64,000 bases of DNA. It comes from Amycolatopsis anabasis. GTDB lineage: Bacteria; Actinomycetota; Actinomycetes; Mycobacteriales; Pseudonocardiaceae. Positions 26,501 through 34,260 of the stretch are shown here, in pieces. The translations under genes and the position numbers were made by a program. Location of the stretch: assembly GCF_009765355.1 (NCBI RefSeq), contig NZ_VTHK01000032.1:1-64000 (forward strand), in the 5' to 3' direction. Under the pieces are notes generated by a model. It saw only the letters and a program-made list of their open reading frames with translations. It was not told the origin of the DNA and made no database searches. Each line of letters begins with the position of its first letter. The first letter of the stretch is position 1.

Positions 26501-26539
26501 CCGTTCGAGATCGTCACGCTCCGCCTGGCCCGGTCCTGA
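23528..26539 (+). CDS. GH38 alpha-mannosidase
   Basis: A 1003-residue cytoplasmic retaining alpha-mannosidase that would trim mannose from the imported oligosaccharide. The N-terminal beta domain is followed by the GH38 catalytic domain: GHAHIDSAWLWPLRET binds zinc, and the nucleophile Asp375 is in EVWLPDSFGYSA. WVESDTNLPGGE and the later NQFHDILPGSSI are also family marks; the C-terminal half is the beta-sandwich domain. The start is a TTG at 23528 with AGGA just upstream; any longer frame overlaps the permease gene. No signal peptide, which fits action after import. Confidence 0.94.
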   Translation: MHDDRKLIEGRIERVLGERVRPAVYPESIPVRVAAWHAPGEPVPPATALAAEFGPFAVGEEWGPAWGTTWFRFTATVPAAWAGRVVELVVDLGFDRVMPGFQCEGLVYSGDGTPVKGLNPRNGWVRVGAPVAGGEEIVYYVEAAANPVIHDERYLFRPTRLGDLETAGPEPLYRLARASLAVFDEEVWELVADVEVLDQLMRALPVDSARRWEILRALDRALDAVDLQDVPGTAKAARAGLAEVLARPAHASAHRVSAVGHAHIDSAWLWPLRETVRKVARTTANVTALMDEHPEFVFAMSQAQQLAWLSEHHPALYARVREKVAAGQFVPVGGMWVESDTNLPGGEALARQFVHGKRFFADEFGIETDEVWLPDSFGYSAALPQLIALSASTWFLTQKISWNQTNAFPHHTFFWEGIDGTRVFTHFPPVDTYNSELSGAELAHASANFAEKGRARRSLVPFGWGDGGGGPTREMLARAARLSDVEGSPRVAIERPAEFFRQAQEEYPDAPVWAGELYLEFHRGTYTSQARTKYGNRRSEHLLREAELWAATASVRCGLDYPYERLDRLWKSVLLNQFHDILPGSSIAWVHREAERTYGAVAGELEEVIGEAQRALAGAGDRMIAFNAAPHERAGLPAGGAAALAAPADPVTAHARDGGFELDNGLLRVTVDRRGLIVSVLDLAAEREVIAPGAVANLLQLHPDLPNQWDAWDVDEFYRNTGTDLVEADEVSPGPAGVRVVRSFSRSTVTQLLTLRPGARRLDIETEVDWHETEKFLKLAFPLDVHADRSAAETQFGHVYRATHRNTSWDAAKFEICAHRWVHLAEPGYGVALANDATYGHDVTRFAKEAGGIATTVRASLLRAPRFPDPETDHGVHRFRHALVAGAELADAVREGYFLNLPVRVVEGGQPVEPLISVDNPAVCVESVKLADDRSGDVIVRLYQATGARSGARITAGFALAAAWSTDLLERRWDRTEDYAVTGRALSVRLRPFEIVTLRLARS

Positions 26540-26561
26540 CCACGCTCCGCATATACCAGGA

Positions 26562-26592
26562 TGCCCGAACGGCGGCAATGTCCATTCGGGCA
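26562..26592 (+). terminator. Hairpin terminator after the mannosidase operon
   Basis: 8-bp arms TGCCCGAA (26562-26569) and TTCGGGCA (26585-26592) with a 15-base loop lie 23 bp after the mannosidase stop. Confidence 0.65.
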
Positions 26593-27368
26593 GAGTAACG
26601 GGCCGGATAGCGGTAAGGGGTTCGGGTTGACTTGAACCCGGCTTCAAGAGCGAAACTGCGACCGGCCAATTCCTGCCAATACTCGGCCGGGTCGACAGGG
26701 GCCCTGGTCAGGTCCGCTGGGGTGACCAGAGATCGGAGGTCGGACGAGCGAGTTCGGACAACGAATCGGGTGTCTTGCGGTGCGGATACTTCCGATTCGA
26801 GAAACTATCGGCGTGGAAAATTGAGTGGCCGGTAGGTTGACATTAGTCGAATCAAGTCTGGCCGTTTGGTCGAGATGGCGAGACGGTCATTTATCGTATC
26901 ATTTTCTCCATTGCTTCCGCCTTTTGGCGCAATCGTTAGCTTCCTTGCCGCTTGGGACTGCCTCCGGTAGACTCGCGCTTGTCAAGGAATGATCTCCGAT
27001 GGTGGGGGATCGCTGGGGTCCTGTTCTCGCGATTGACTGTGAATCCAGGGCAATCGACTGTTTCGGCGTGCGTTCCTCTGGGGAGGGATACTCAATGTGT
27101 CAGGACGCACCGGAAGAATTCCGCCGGTTTGATTGAGTGGGGGATTTCGTGAAAGCACACATCTGCAGTGCATTGGCCGCGCGTTGGTGGCCAGCGGATT
27201 CTTGCACGAGTACGGTATCGCGCGCAAGACGTACCGGAAGTTTCGGGTGGGATCGCCATGTTCTCGCGGCCGGTTATCGGATTAGGGGCGCTCGGTCGCG
27301 TACCGCATGAGGATCGTTGCACACCGCTATTCGGTCGAAATTCGATCTGCTGAACGCTGAGGTCCGAC
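26593..27368. other. Gene-free, lower-GC stretch at the left edge of the biosynthetic cluster
   Basis: About 780 bp clearly less GC-rich than the DNA on both sides. No frame shows host codon bias; short frames (for example 26952-27152) have random third-position composition. It separates the sugar locus from the first cluster gene and must hold the amidohydrolase promoter. It could also be a decayed gene or transfer scar, but I recognise no remnant protein. Confidence 0.6.
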
Positions 27369-28634
27369 TTGTATCGAATTCATGCGAATTTGCTAATACC
27401 CGGCAAGGGGGAGCCGGTCGCCGACGGGGTGGTAGTCCTCGATGGCGCCCGTATCCACTACGCCGGTCCGGAAACGAACGCACCCGGTGCCGGTTCGGGG
27501 GACGAAATAGTTCGGGTTCCGGTGGTAATGCCCGGAATGTGGGACTGCCACACGCATTTCGTCGGTTTGCCGGACTCGGTCAGCACCGAACGGCTGATGC
27601 TCACCCGATCGGAGGTCGCGGTCGCCCGATCGGTGCGGGATGCCGAGGTCGCCCTGCGGGCGGGATTCACCAGTGTCCGCGAGGTCGGCGGCTACGGGAT
27701 CTTCCTGGCCCAGGTGGTGAACGAAGGCACGGTCCCGGGTCCGACGATCTACGCGGCGGGCTGCGTGATCAGCCAGTCCGGCGGGCATTCCGACGCGCAT
27801 TCGCTGCCCTACACCTGGGTCTCCGATCCGCAGCGGCCGAACGGCATGCTGCACGTCGCGGACGGGGTCGCCGAATGCCTGCGGGCGGTCCGGTTGCAGC
27901 TCCGGCTGGGCGCCCGGGTGATCAAGGTGTGCACCTCGGGCGGGGTGATCAGTGAACTCGACCATCCGCGGCACCAGCAGTTCAGCGCTCCCGAGCTGCG
28001 CGCGATCGTCGAGGAGGCCACCCGGTCCGAACGGGTGGTGGCCGCGCACTGCCACGGCAAGGCCGGGATCCTGGCCGCGCTGGAAGCCGGGTGCCGGACG
28101 ATCGAGCACGGGACGGAGGTCGACGAGGAGATCGCCGGTGCGATGAAGGAGGCCGGCGCGATTCTCGTGCCCACCCGGACCGTGTACGAGGGGTTCCTCA
28201 GCCGCAAGAACCTGCTCCCGCCCGCGGCGAGCCGCAAACTCGAGGAGATCGAGGAACGTCATCGCGAGGCGATGGCCATCGCGTACTCGGCCGGGGTGCG
28301 CATCGCGCTCGGCACCGACCTCGGCACCAACGCGTCCGGCAATTCGCCCCTGGCCTGGGGGCGCAACGGCGAGGAGTTCCGCCACCTGGTCGCCGCGGGG
28401 CTCAGCCCGCTCGAGGCGATCGAGGCCGGTACGGCCACGGCGCCGCTCACGCTCGGCCCGCAGGCACCGCGGTCCGGGCAACTCGCCGAAGGCTTCGACG
28501 CCGACGTCATCGCACTGGCTTCCAGTCCGCTGGACGACATCACCGTCCTGGCGCGGCCGGATGAGATCACGCACGTCTGGAAATCCGGGGCGCTGGTCAA
28601 GAGCTCCGCCACGGCACAACGCATCACCGCATGA
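27369..28634 (+). CDS. Metal-dependent amidohydrolase (probable peptide-trimming enzyme)
   Basis: A 421-residue amidohydrolase of the imidazolonepropionase/prolidase-like subgroup. Metal ligands are in MWDCHTHF, the Lys region VIKVCTSGGV, AAHCHGKAG, TIEHGTEV and ALGTDLGTN. In the caerulomycin and collismycin pathways an amidohydrolase removes the trailing amino acid added by the last NRPS module; this gene, at the edge of a matching cluster, is the clear candidate. The start is a TTG at 27369 with a weak GAGG upstream. A LuxR regulator follows by 18 bp on the same strand. Confidence 0.85.
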   Translation: MYRIHANLLIPGKGEPVADGVVVLDGARIHYAGPETNAPGAGSGDEIVRVPVVMPGMWDCHTHFVGLPDSVSTERLMLTRSEVAVARSVRDAEVALRAGFTSVREVGGYGIFLAQVVNEGTVPGPTIYAAGCVISQSGGHSDAHSLPYTWVSDPQRPNGMLHVADGVAECLRAVRLQLRLGARVIKVCTSGGVISELDHPRHQQFSAPELRAIVEEATRSERVVAAHCHGKAGILAALEAGCRTIEHGTEVDEEIAGAMKEAGAILVPTRTVYEGFLSRKNLLPPAASRKLEEIEERHREAMAIAYSAGVRIALGTDLGTNASGNSPLAWGRNGEEFRHLVAAGLSPLEAIEAGTATAPLTLGPQAPRSGQLAEGFDADVIALASSPLDDITVLARPDEITHVWKSGALVKSSATAQRITA

Positions 28635-28652
28635 CCCGATCAAAGGATAACT

Positions 28653-29126
28653 ATGTCATTTACGCCTCAAAAAGAGGGTGACCTGGTGGCCGCCTTGAAG
28701 ACGATCGACGACGTCCTGGCGCATTTCCAGGTCGTCGGTGACCTTGCCCGCGAGGCGCGTACCAAGCTGGCCGCCTACCAGGAACAGCCGCCGAGCGAGC
28801 AACGGCGGGCCATCCGGTCCGAACCGGTCACCTCCTTGCTGGACGGCGTGAACGCGGGATTCCTCACACCGCGGCCCGCGGTCCGGCTGACCCGGCGCCA
28901 GCAGCAGGTGCTGGAACTCCTCGTGCAGGGCGTGTCGAACCGCCGGATCGGCCGGACGCTGCACATCACCGAGCAGACGGTGAAGGCGCATCTGCACATG
29001 ATCTACCGCAAGCTCGGTGCGACCGACCGCACCGAGGCGGTGGTGATCGCGTTGCGGTCCTCCCTGGTCCCCGAGCACCTGCTGGGCGGCAGACCGGCGC
29101 CACCGCCCAGCGAAGCCGCTTCTTGA
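28653..29126 (+). CDS. Short LuxR-family regulator
   Basis: A 157-residue protein with a C-terminal LuxR helix-turn-helix: LTRRQQQVLELLVQGVSNRR, then ITEQTVKAHLHMIYRKLG. The N-terminal 75 residues have no receiver or PAS signature. It is probably co-transcribed with the amidohydrolase and converges on the thioesterase gene with a 9-bp gap. Small LuxR regulators are also found in the caerulomycin and collismycin clusters; a pathway-specific activator role is inferred. Confidence 0.88.
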   Translation: MSFTPQKEGDLVAALKTIDDVLAHFQVVGDLAREARTKLAAYQEQPPSEQRRAIRSEPVTSLLDGVNAGFLTPRPAVRLTRRQQQVLELLVQGVSNRRIGRTLHITEQTVKAHLHMIYRKLGATDRTEAVVIALRSSLVPEHLLGGRPAPPPSEAAS

Positions 29127-29135
29127 ACGCGCTTC

Positions 29136-29885
29136 TCAGGTCGCCCGAGCCGGCGCGAACTCGTCCAGTTCGCTCGTGAGGACCGCCAGCATCGGCTCGG
29201 GCTCGTTGAACAGGAAGAAGTGGTCGCCGGGAAACTGCTCCACCCGGCAGCCACCGTCCGTGTGCCGGCGCCATCCGTCGAGTTCGGCGGAGTTCACGTC
29301 GGGATCCTCGGTCCCGCCGAATACCACGATCGGGCAGTTCAGCGCTGCCCGGTTCTGGTAGCGGTAGGTTTCCGAGATCGTGAAATCGGCCCGCATGACC
29401 GGGAGGAACATCCGGAGGAACCCGGGATTCTCCAGCACGACCTGGGGCGTCCCACCCAGTTCCCGCAGCCGCGCGACGAACTCCGCGTCCGGCAGGTGGT
29501 GGATCACCTCCTCCCGCAACGGCAGGTGCGGGCCCCGGTGCCCGGACACGAACAGCCGCGCCGGCGCGCGATCCCGCAGCCGGTCGGCCGCCTCGAACGC
29601 CAGGATCGCGCCGAGGCTGTGCCCGAACAGGGCGTAGGGAAGGCTCGTGTCCACGACCGGGAGGATGTCGTCGAGCACCGCGTCCAGGGTGTCCAGCGGA
29701 CGCTGGCGCAGCCGCTCGCCCCGGCCGGGCAACTGCACCGGGCACACCTCGATGTACTCGGGCAGCAGCTCGGCCCACTTCGCGAACATCCTCGCGTCGC
29801 CACCGGCGTGGGCCAGGCAGTAGAGCCGCACGGTCGCGGTCCCGGACCGGGGGACCGGCCGCTGGATCCGGCCCCGGTTCGTCAT
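29136..29885 (-). CDS. Type II thioesterase
   Basis: A 249-residue alpha/beta hydrolase of the GrsT type. The N-terminal LYCLAHAGGDARMF, the nucleophile Ser in LFGHSLGAILAFE, the Asp region GGTEDPDV and the His in FPGDHFFLF give the catalytic triad. Such enzymes clear stalled or wrongly primed carrier proteins; since neither megasynthase carries its own thioesterase, it could also assist release. Its ATG overlaps the stop of the acyl-CoA dehydrogenase gene (ATGA). It is the last gene of the leftward core operon. Confidence 0.92.
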   Translation of the reverse strand: MTNRGRIQRPVPRSGTATVRLYCLAHAGGDARMFAKWAELLPEYIEVCPVQLPGRGERLRQRPLDTLDAVLDDILPVVDTSLPYALFGHSLGAILAFEAADRLRDRAPARLFVSGHRGPHLPLREEVIHHLPDAEFVARLRELGGTPQVVLENPGFLRMFLPVMRADFTISETYRYQNRAALNCPIVVFGGTEDPDVNSAELDGWRRHTDGGCRVEQFPGDHFFLFNEPEPMLAVLTSELDEFAPARAT

Positions 29886-31051
29886 GCTTTCTCCTCGGGA
29901 AGCGAACCGGCGATACCCCGCAGCAAGATGTTCGAGGTGCCCTCGTAGATCCGGCCCGCCTTCGCGTCCCGGTAGAACCGTTCCACCGGGTAGTCCCGGG
30001 TGAACCCGTTGCCGCCCAGCACTTCCACGGCGTTGGAGGCGGCGCGTTCGGCGACCTGGGAAGCGAAGTACTTGGCCATCGCGGAAAGCCGCAGCCGTTC
30101 GGCGATGTCCGCGCCGCCCTCCACGATCCGGGTGACGTCGTAGAGCAACGCCCGGGCCGCGGCGACTTCGGTCGCGATCTCGGCCAGAGTGAACTGAACT
30201 CCCTGGAACGAGCCGATGCGCTGGCCGAACTGCTCCCGCTTCCGGCTGTAGGCCAGCGCCTCGTCCAGCGCGCCCTGGGCCAGGCCGACCAGCTGTGCCG
30301 CGATCCCGATCCGGCCGATGTCCAGCGCCGCGATCGCCACGCCTTCGCCGTTGCCGAGCCCGCCGAGGCACTGCTGCTTCCGCACCACGACATCGGAGAG
30401 CACCACGTCCGCGGTCGACGCCGCCCGCACACCCAGCTGTTCGGTGCGGGGTTCGACGGTGACGCCCGCGGCGGAACGTTCGACCAGGAACGCGGAAGCG
30501 CCGTGCTCCTCCGCGCGGGCGAACAGGAGGAACAGATCGGCTTGTGCCGCGTTGCTGGTCCACCGCTTGCGGCCGTTGAGCACGTACCCGCCGTCCTTCT
30601 CGGTGGCGGTGGTGGCGACCGCGAACGCGTCGCTACCCGCCTGTTCCTCGGACAATGAGAACGCGCCGACCTGCCGGGTGGCCAGCAGCGGGAGGTACTT
30701 GCGCTTCTGGTCGCCGTTGCCCTGCCGGAGCAGCGCGGCCACGATCAGGGCGTTCTGCACGTCGACCGCGACCGCGACCCCGGGATCGACCCGGGCGACC
30801 TCCTCGATCGCCAGCACGACCTGGAACAGCGAGCCACCCCGGCCGCCGTAGCGCACCGGCGCCTCGATGCCCATCAGGCCCGCGGCGAACAGTTTCTCGC
30901 GCAACCCGGGATCCAGGGTCGCCTTGCGGTCCATCTCGTCGGACAGCGGCGCGATCTGCTTGCGCGCGAAGTCCCGCACGTGGGCTTGCCACGCCGCGTC
31001 CTCGGGGGACAGCCGGGTAAGCGATGCCGTCGTGGGTTCGGTGGTGGTCAT
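29882..31051 (-). CDS. Acyl-CoA dehydrogenase-family flavoprotein (candidate trans-acting assembly-line enzyme)
   Basis: 389 residues with the complete ACAD fold: FSLSEEQAGSD and RKRWTSNAAQADLFLLFAR bind FAD, and RIYEGTSNILL supplies the catalytic Glu of true dehydrogenases. It is coupled to the NRPS gene upstream and the thioesterase gene downstream by ATGA overlaps. The caerulomycin/collismycin assembly line is reported to recruit a trans-acting flavoprotein for bipyridine formation; position and coupling make this the likely counterpart, though I cannot compare the sequences. The ATG at 31051 is the coupled start; the longer frame runs over the NRPS gene. Confidence 0.85.
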   Translation of the reverse strand: MTTTEPTTASLTRLSPEDAAWQAHVRDFARKQIAPLSDEMDRKATLDPGLREKLFAAGLMGIEAPVRYGGRGGSLFQVVLAIEEVARVDPGVAVAVDVQNALIVAALLRQGNGDQKRKYLPLLATRQVGAFSLSEEQAGSDAFAVATTATEKDGGYVLNGRKRWTSNAAQADLFLLFARAEEHGASAFLVERSAAGVTVEPRTEQLGVRAASTADVVLSDVVVRKQQCLGGLGNGEGVAIAALDIGRIGIAAQLVGLAQGALDEALAYSRKREQFGQRIGSFQGVQFTLAEIATEVAAARALLYDVTRIVEGGADIAERLRLSAMAKYFASQVAERAASNAVEVLGGNGFTRDYPVERFYRDAKAGRIYEGTSNILLRGIAGSLPEEKA

Positions 31052-34000
31052 GCGGACGTCTTCTCCCGTTCCACGAGCTGGGCCAAGGCTTCCAGGGTCG
31101 GCGCGACGAACAACTCGCGCAGCGGAACCGAAACGCCCCACCGCGAACGCAGGATCGTCATCAGCCGCATCAGATGCGCCGAGTGCAGGCCCAGGTCGCC
31201 GAACCGGTCGTGCACGCCGATCCGGTCGGTCTCCACCAGTTCGCCGACGATCGCGCCGAGCGCCCGTTCCATCTCGGTGCGCGGCTCGACGATCTCGGCG
31301 GTCGCCGCCTGGTCCACGCCCAGTTCGGGGAGGGCCTTGGTGTCGATCTTGCCGCCGATCCCGGTCGGGATCTCGTCGATCCAGCCGATCGCGGCCGGGA
31401 CCATGTGCTCGGGCAGGCGCTGGGCGGCGAAGTCCCGCAGTTCGGCCGGTTCGACCTGACCCTTGTCGCTCGGTACCGCATACGCGACCAGTTTCGCCGA
31501 ACCGGAAGCGTCCCGCCGGGTGATCGCGACCGCCGAGCGCACCGCGGGGTGGGCCCGCAGCACGGATTCGATCTCACCCAGTTCGACCCGGTAGCCCCGG
31601 ATCTTGACCTGGGTGTCGCCGCGGCCGAGGTACTGCAGGGCGCCGTCGGGCAGGGCGCGCACCAGGTCGCCGGTGCGGTACATCCGCTCACCCGGCGCGG
31701 CCGGTTCGGCGCCGAACCGGCGGGCGGTCAGCTCGTCCCGGTTGTGGTAGCCCAGCGCCACCGCGGGCCCGGCCACGCACAGCTCGCCCTGGGTGCCCAG
31801 CGGCACCGAGCGGCCCCGCTCGTCGAGCAGGTAGGCCCGCTGGTTGGGCAGCGCCCGGCCGATCGGGACCGGCCCGTCCTCGGCCACGTTCCCGGCGGTG
31901 ATCCGGTGGTAGGTGGACACCACCGCGGCCTCGGTGACGCCGTAGAGGTTGTACACCCGCGGGCGGTCGTCGCCGTGGCGGTCGATCCAGTCCCGCAGGA
32001 TCGAGGCGTGCAACCGGTCGCCGCCGATGAAGATGCGGCGCAGCGCGGACAGCGACGGCACGGATTTCCGCGTGCCGTCCCATTCGGCGTCGGCGGCGGC
32101 GAAGTGCTCGAACAGCGTCGGCGTCTGGCTGCACACGGTGACCCGTTCGGTGAGCACCAGGCGGTGGAACTCCTCCGGCGAGCGGACCGTCCACTGTGGA
32201 ACCACGACGAGCCGGGCGCCGTTGCCCAGCGCGCCCCAGATCTCCCACACCGAGTAGTCGAAGGCGAAGGAGTGGCTGAACGTCCACACGTCGCCGACGC
32301 CGAACTCGAAGAGCTCGCGGCCCGCCGCGAGCAGGCTCTGCACGTTCCGGTGGGTCACCACCACGGCCTTCGGCCGCCCGGTCGAACCGGAGGTGTAGAG
32401 CACGTACGCCGGTTGCTCCGGCCCGGTTTCCGGCAGCGCCAGCCCGGACGGCCGGGTGAGGACCTCGCCGTCGAGGGTGAGCACCGTTCCGTCGAACTCC
32501 GGCACCCGCTCGGCGAGCTCCGGGGACGTCACGACGGCCTCGATGCCCGCGTCGGAGAGCATGTCGGCCAGCCGTTCCGCGGGATGCTCCGGATCGAGCG
32601 GCACGTACGCGGCGCCCGCCTTGAAGACGCCGATCATCGAGGCGACCAGCCGCGCCGAGCGGTCCAGGCAGAGGCCGACCCGGGCGCCCGGGCGCACGCC
32701 GGCGCCGATCAGGCGGCCGGCGATCGCGTCGCTGTACTCGTCGAGTTCGGCGTAGCTGAGCCGCTGGTCGCCGAACGTGAGCGCCTCGGCGTCCGGATTG
32801 CGCCGGGCGTGCTCGGTGAACGCGCCGTGCAGGGTCTCCTCGTCGATCGCCATGGTGGTCCCGCCGCTCACCGGAACCGCCTCGGCCGCGCCGGGGGACA
32901 GCTCGCCGAGGGTGAGTTCGGGATGCTCGACCATCTTGGTCAGCACCTCGCGCAGCTGGTCGCAGAACCGGTGCGCGGCCTCGGGGGAGAACCGGTTGCG
33001 GTCGTAGATCACCCGCAGCGGCATCCCCTCACCCGGCATGATCACCATGGTGATCGGGTAGTGCGGGCGGCCGTCGTACCGCATGTTCGTCATCTTCGAG
33101 CCGGTCTCGGCGAGCGCGAAGTCCGGCATCGGCATGTTCTCGTAGGAGACGCTGCTTTCCAGCAGGGGCACGTCCAGCGCGCGGCCCAGCACCCGCTGCA
33201 CGTCGAACAGCGGCATGGTGGTGTGGTCGCGCACGGCGGCGATGTGCACCTGCAGATCGCGCAGCCAGGACAGCGCCGCCCTGGTCATCTCCAGCTTCTC
33301 CCGCACCGGCATGGTCGCGATCAGCGGGCCGAGGATGGTCTCGCTGCCGCGCAGTTCCGGCGGCCGGTGCGCCATGGTGAATCCGCAGGCGACATCCGTG
33401 GTGCCGTAGTAGTGCGCGAGGACGATCAGCCAGGCGCCCTGCACGATGGTGTTCAGGGTGAGCTGGTTGGTCCGCGCCAGCTCCTTCAGGCCCGGTTCGA
33501 TGTCCACCAGTTGCAGTTCCACGAAACCGTGGCTGGGCTCGCCCGGGCCCGGTGGCTTACCACCGAGGAACAACGGCTCCGGCGGCTGGAAACCGTCCAG
33601 TTCGGACCGCCAGAACTCGAGGCTGTCCTCGCCGTCCTGCTTGCTCCACCAGGCCACGTAGTCCCGGTAGGGGCGCATCGGGCCCCAGTTGGGTTCGTGG
33701 CCAAGGCACTGCGCCCGGTAGGCCTCGATGAGATCGGTGACCGCGAGGCCGAAGGACCAGCCGTCCATCAGCAGGTGCGAGAGCCGCCAGACGAACAGCC
33801 ATTTCTCCGGTTCGCTGCGGATGACCGAGATCCGCATCAGCGGGGCCTTCGTCAGATCGAACCCCTCGACCCGCTCGCGGTCCAGCCACGCCTGCAGTTT
33901 GTCCTGCTGCTCGTCGGCCGGAATGTCCCGCCAGTCCAGGATTTCCAGCGGCAGCTCGGCCTTCGCGTGCACGACCTGGAGCGGCAGGCCCTCATCGCGC

Positions 34001-34221
34001 CAGTGGAACGAGGTGCGCAGGATCGGGTGCCGGTCCACCACCTGCTGCCAGGCGCGCTGGAACTCGCCGGTGTGCAGGGTGCCCTCGAAGGTGAGGACGA
34101 GCTGCTCGAAGTAGACCCCCGCCTCCGGGCGCTTCAACTGCTCGAACAGCAGGCCCTGCTGGATGGGGGCGAGCTCGTAGACGTCCTCGATGCCCTTCTT
34201 GCTAACTCGGTTGGAGCTCAC
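31048..34221 (-). CDS. NRPS, one module (C-A-PCP)
   Basis: 1057 residues. Condensation domain at about 10-440 (YELAPIQQGLLFEQ; active-site motif SHLLMDGWS, with Ser replacing the first His of HHxxxDG). Adenylation domain at about 470-960 (LYTSGSTGRPKAVVVTH, NLYGVTEAAV, YRTGDLVRALPDG, KIRGYRVELGEIE). Carrier domain at 975-1050 with Ser1014 in the atypical GLHSAHL instead of GGHSL. My hand-extracted specificity code is D-Y-W-S-F-G-L-V-V-K; it matches no code I know and is not the usual leucine code. No thioesterase domain. The GTG start at 34221 follows GAAAGG. In related pathways this module adds a residue (Leu) that is later removed. Confidence 0.92.
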   Translation of the reverse strand: MSSNRVSKKGIEDVYELAPIQQGLLFEQLKRPEAGVYFEQLVLTFEGTLHTGEFQRAWQQVVDRHPILRTSFHWRDEGLPLQVVHAKAELPLEILDWRDIPADEQQDKLQAWLDRERVEGFDLTKAPLMRISVIRSEPEKWLFVWRLSHLLMDGWSFGLAVTDLIEAYRAQCLGHEPNWGPMRPYRDYVAWWSKQDGEDSLEFWRSELDGFQPPEPLFLGGKPPGPGEPSHGFVELQLVDIEPGLKELARTNQLTLNTIVQGAWLIVLAHYYGTTDVACGFTMAHRPPELRGSETILGPLIATMPVREKLEMTRAALSWLRDLQVHIAAVRDHTTMPLFDVQRVLGRALDVPLLESSVSYENMPMPDFALAETGSKMTNMRYDGRPHYPITMVIMPGEGMPLRVIYDRNRFSPEAAHRFCDQLREVLTKMVEHPELTLGELSPGAAEAVPVSGGTTMAIDEETLHGAFTEHARRNPDAEALTFGDQRLSYAELDEYSDAIAGRLIGAGVRPGARVGLCLDRSARLVASMIGVFKAGAAYVPLDPEHPAERLADMLSDAGIEAVVTSPELAERVPEFDGTVLTLDGEVLTRPSGLALPETGPEQPAYVLYTSGSTGRPKAVVVTHRNVQSLLAAGRELFEFGVGDVWTFSHSFAFDYSVWEIWGALGNGARLVVVPQWTVRSPEEFHRLVLTERVTVCSQTPTLFEHFAAADAEWDGTRKSVPSLSALRRIFIGGDRLHASILRDWIDRHGDDRPRVYNLYGVTEAAVVSTYHRITAGNVAEDGPVPIGRALPNQRAYLLDERGRSVPLGTQGELCVAGPAVALGYHNRDELTARRFGAEPAAPGERMYRTGDLVRALPDGALQYLGRGDTQVKIRGYRVELGEIESVLRAHPAVRSAVAITRRDASGSAKLVAYAVPSDKGQVEPAELRDFAAQRLPEHMVPAAIGWIDEIPTGIGGKIDTKALPELGVDQAATAEIVEPRTEMERALGAIVGELVETDRIGVHDRFGDLGLHSAHLMRLMTILRSRWGVSVPLRELFVAPTLEALAQLVEREKTSA

Positions 34222-34260
34222 GTAAGCGTGCCTTTCGTCGTGGGGAAGTGGGATCGGGGA

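Noticed and set aside
26952..27152. Small open frame of 66 codons in the gene-free stretch
   Set aside because: No ribosome site, no codon bias and no recognisable protein.
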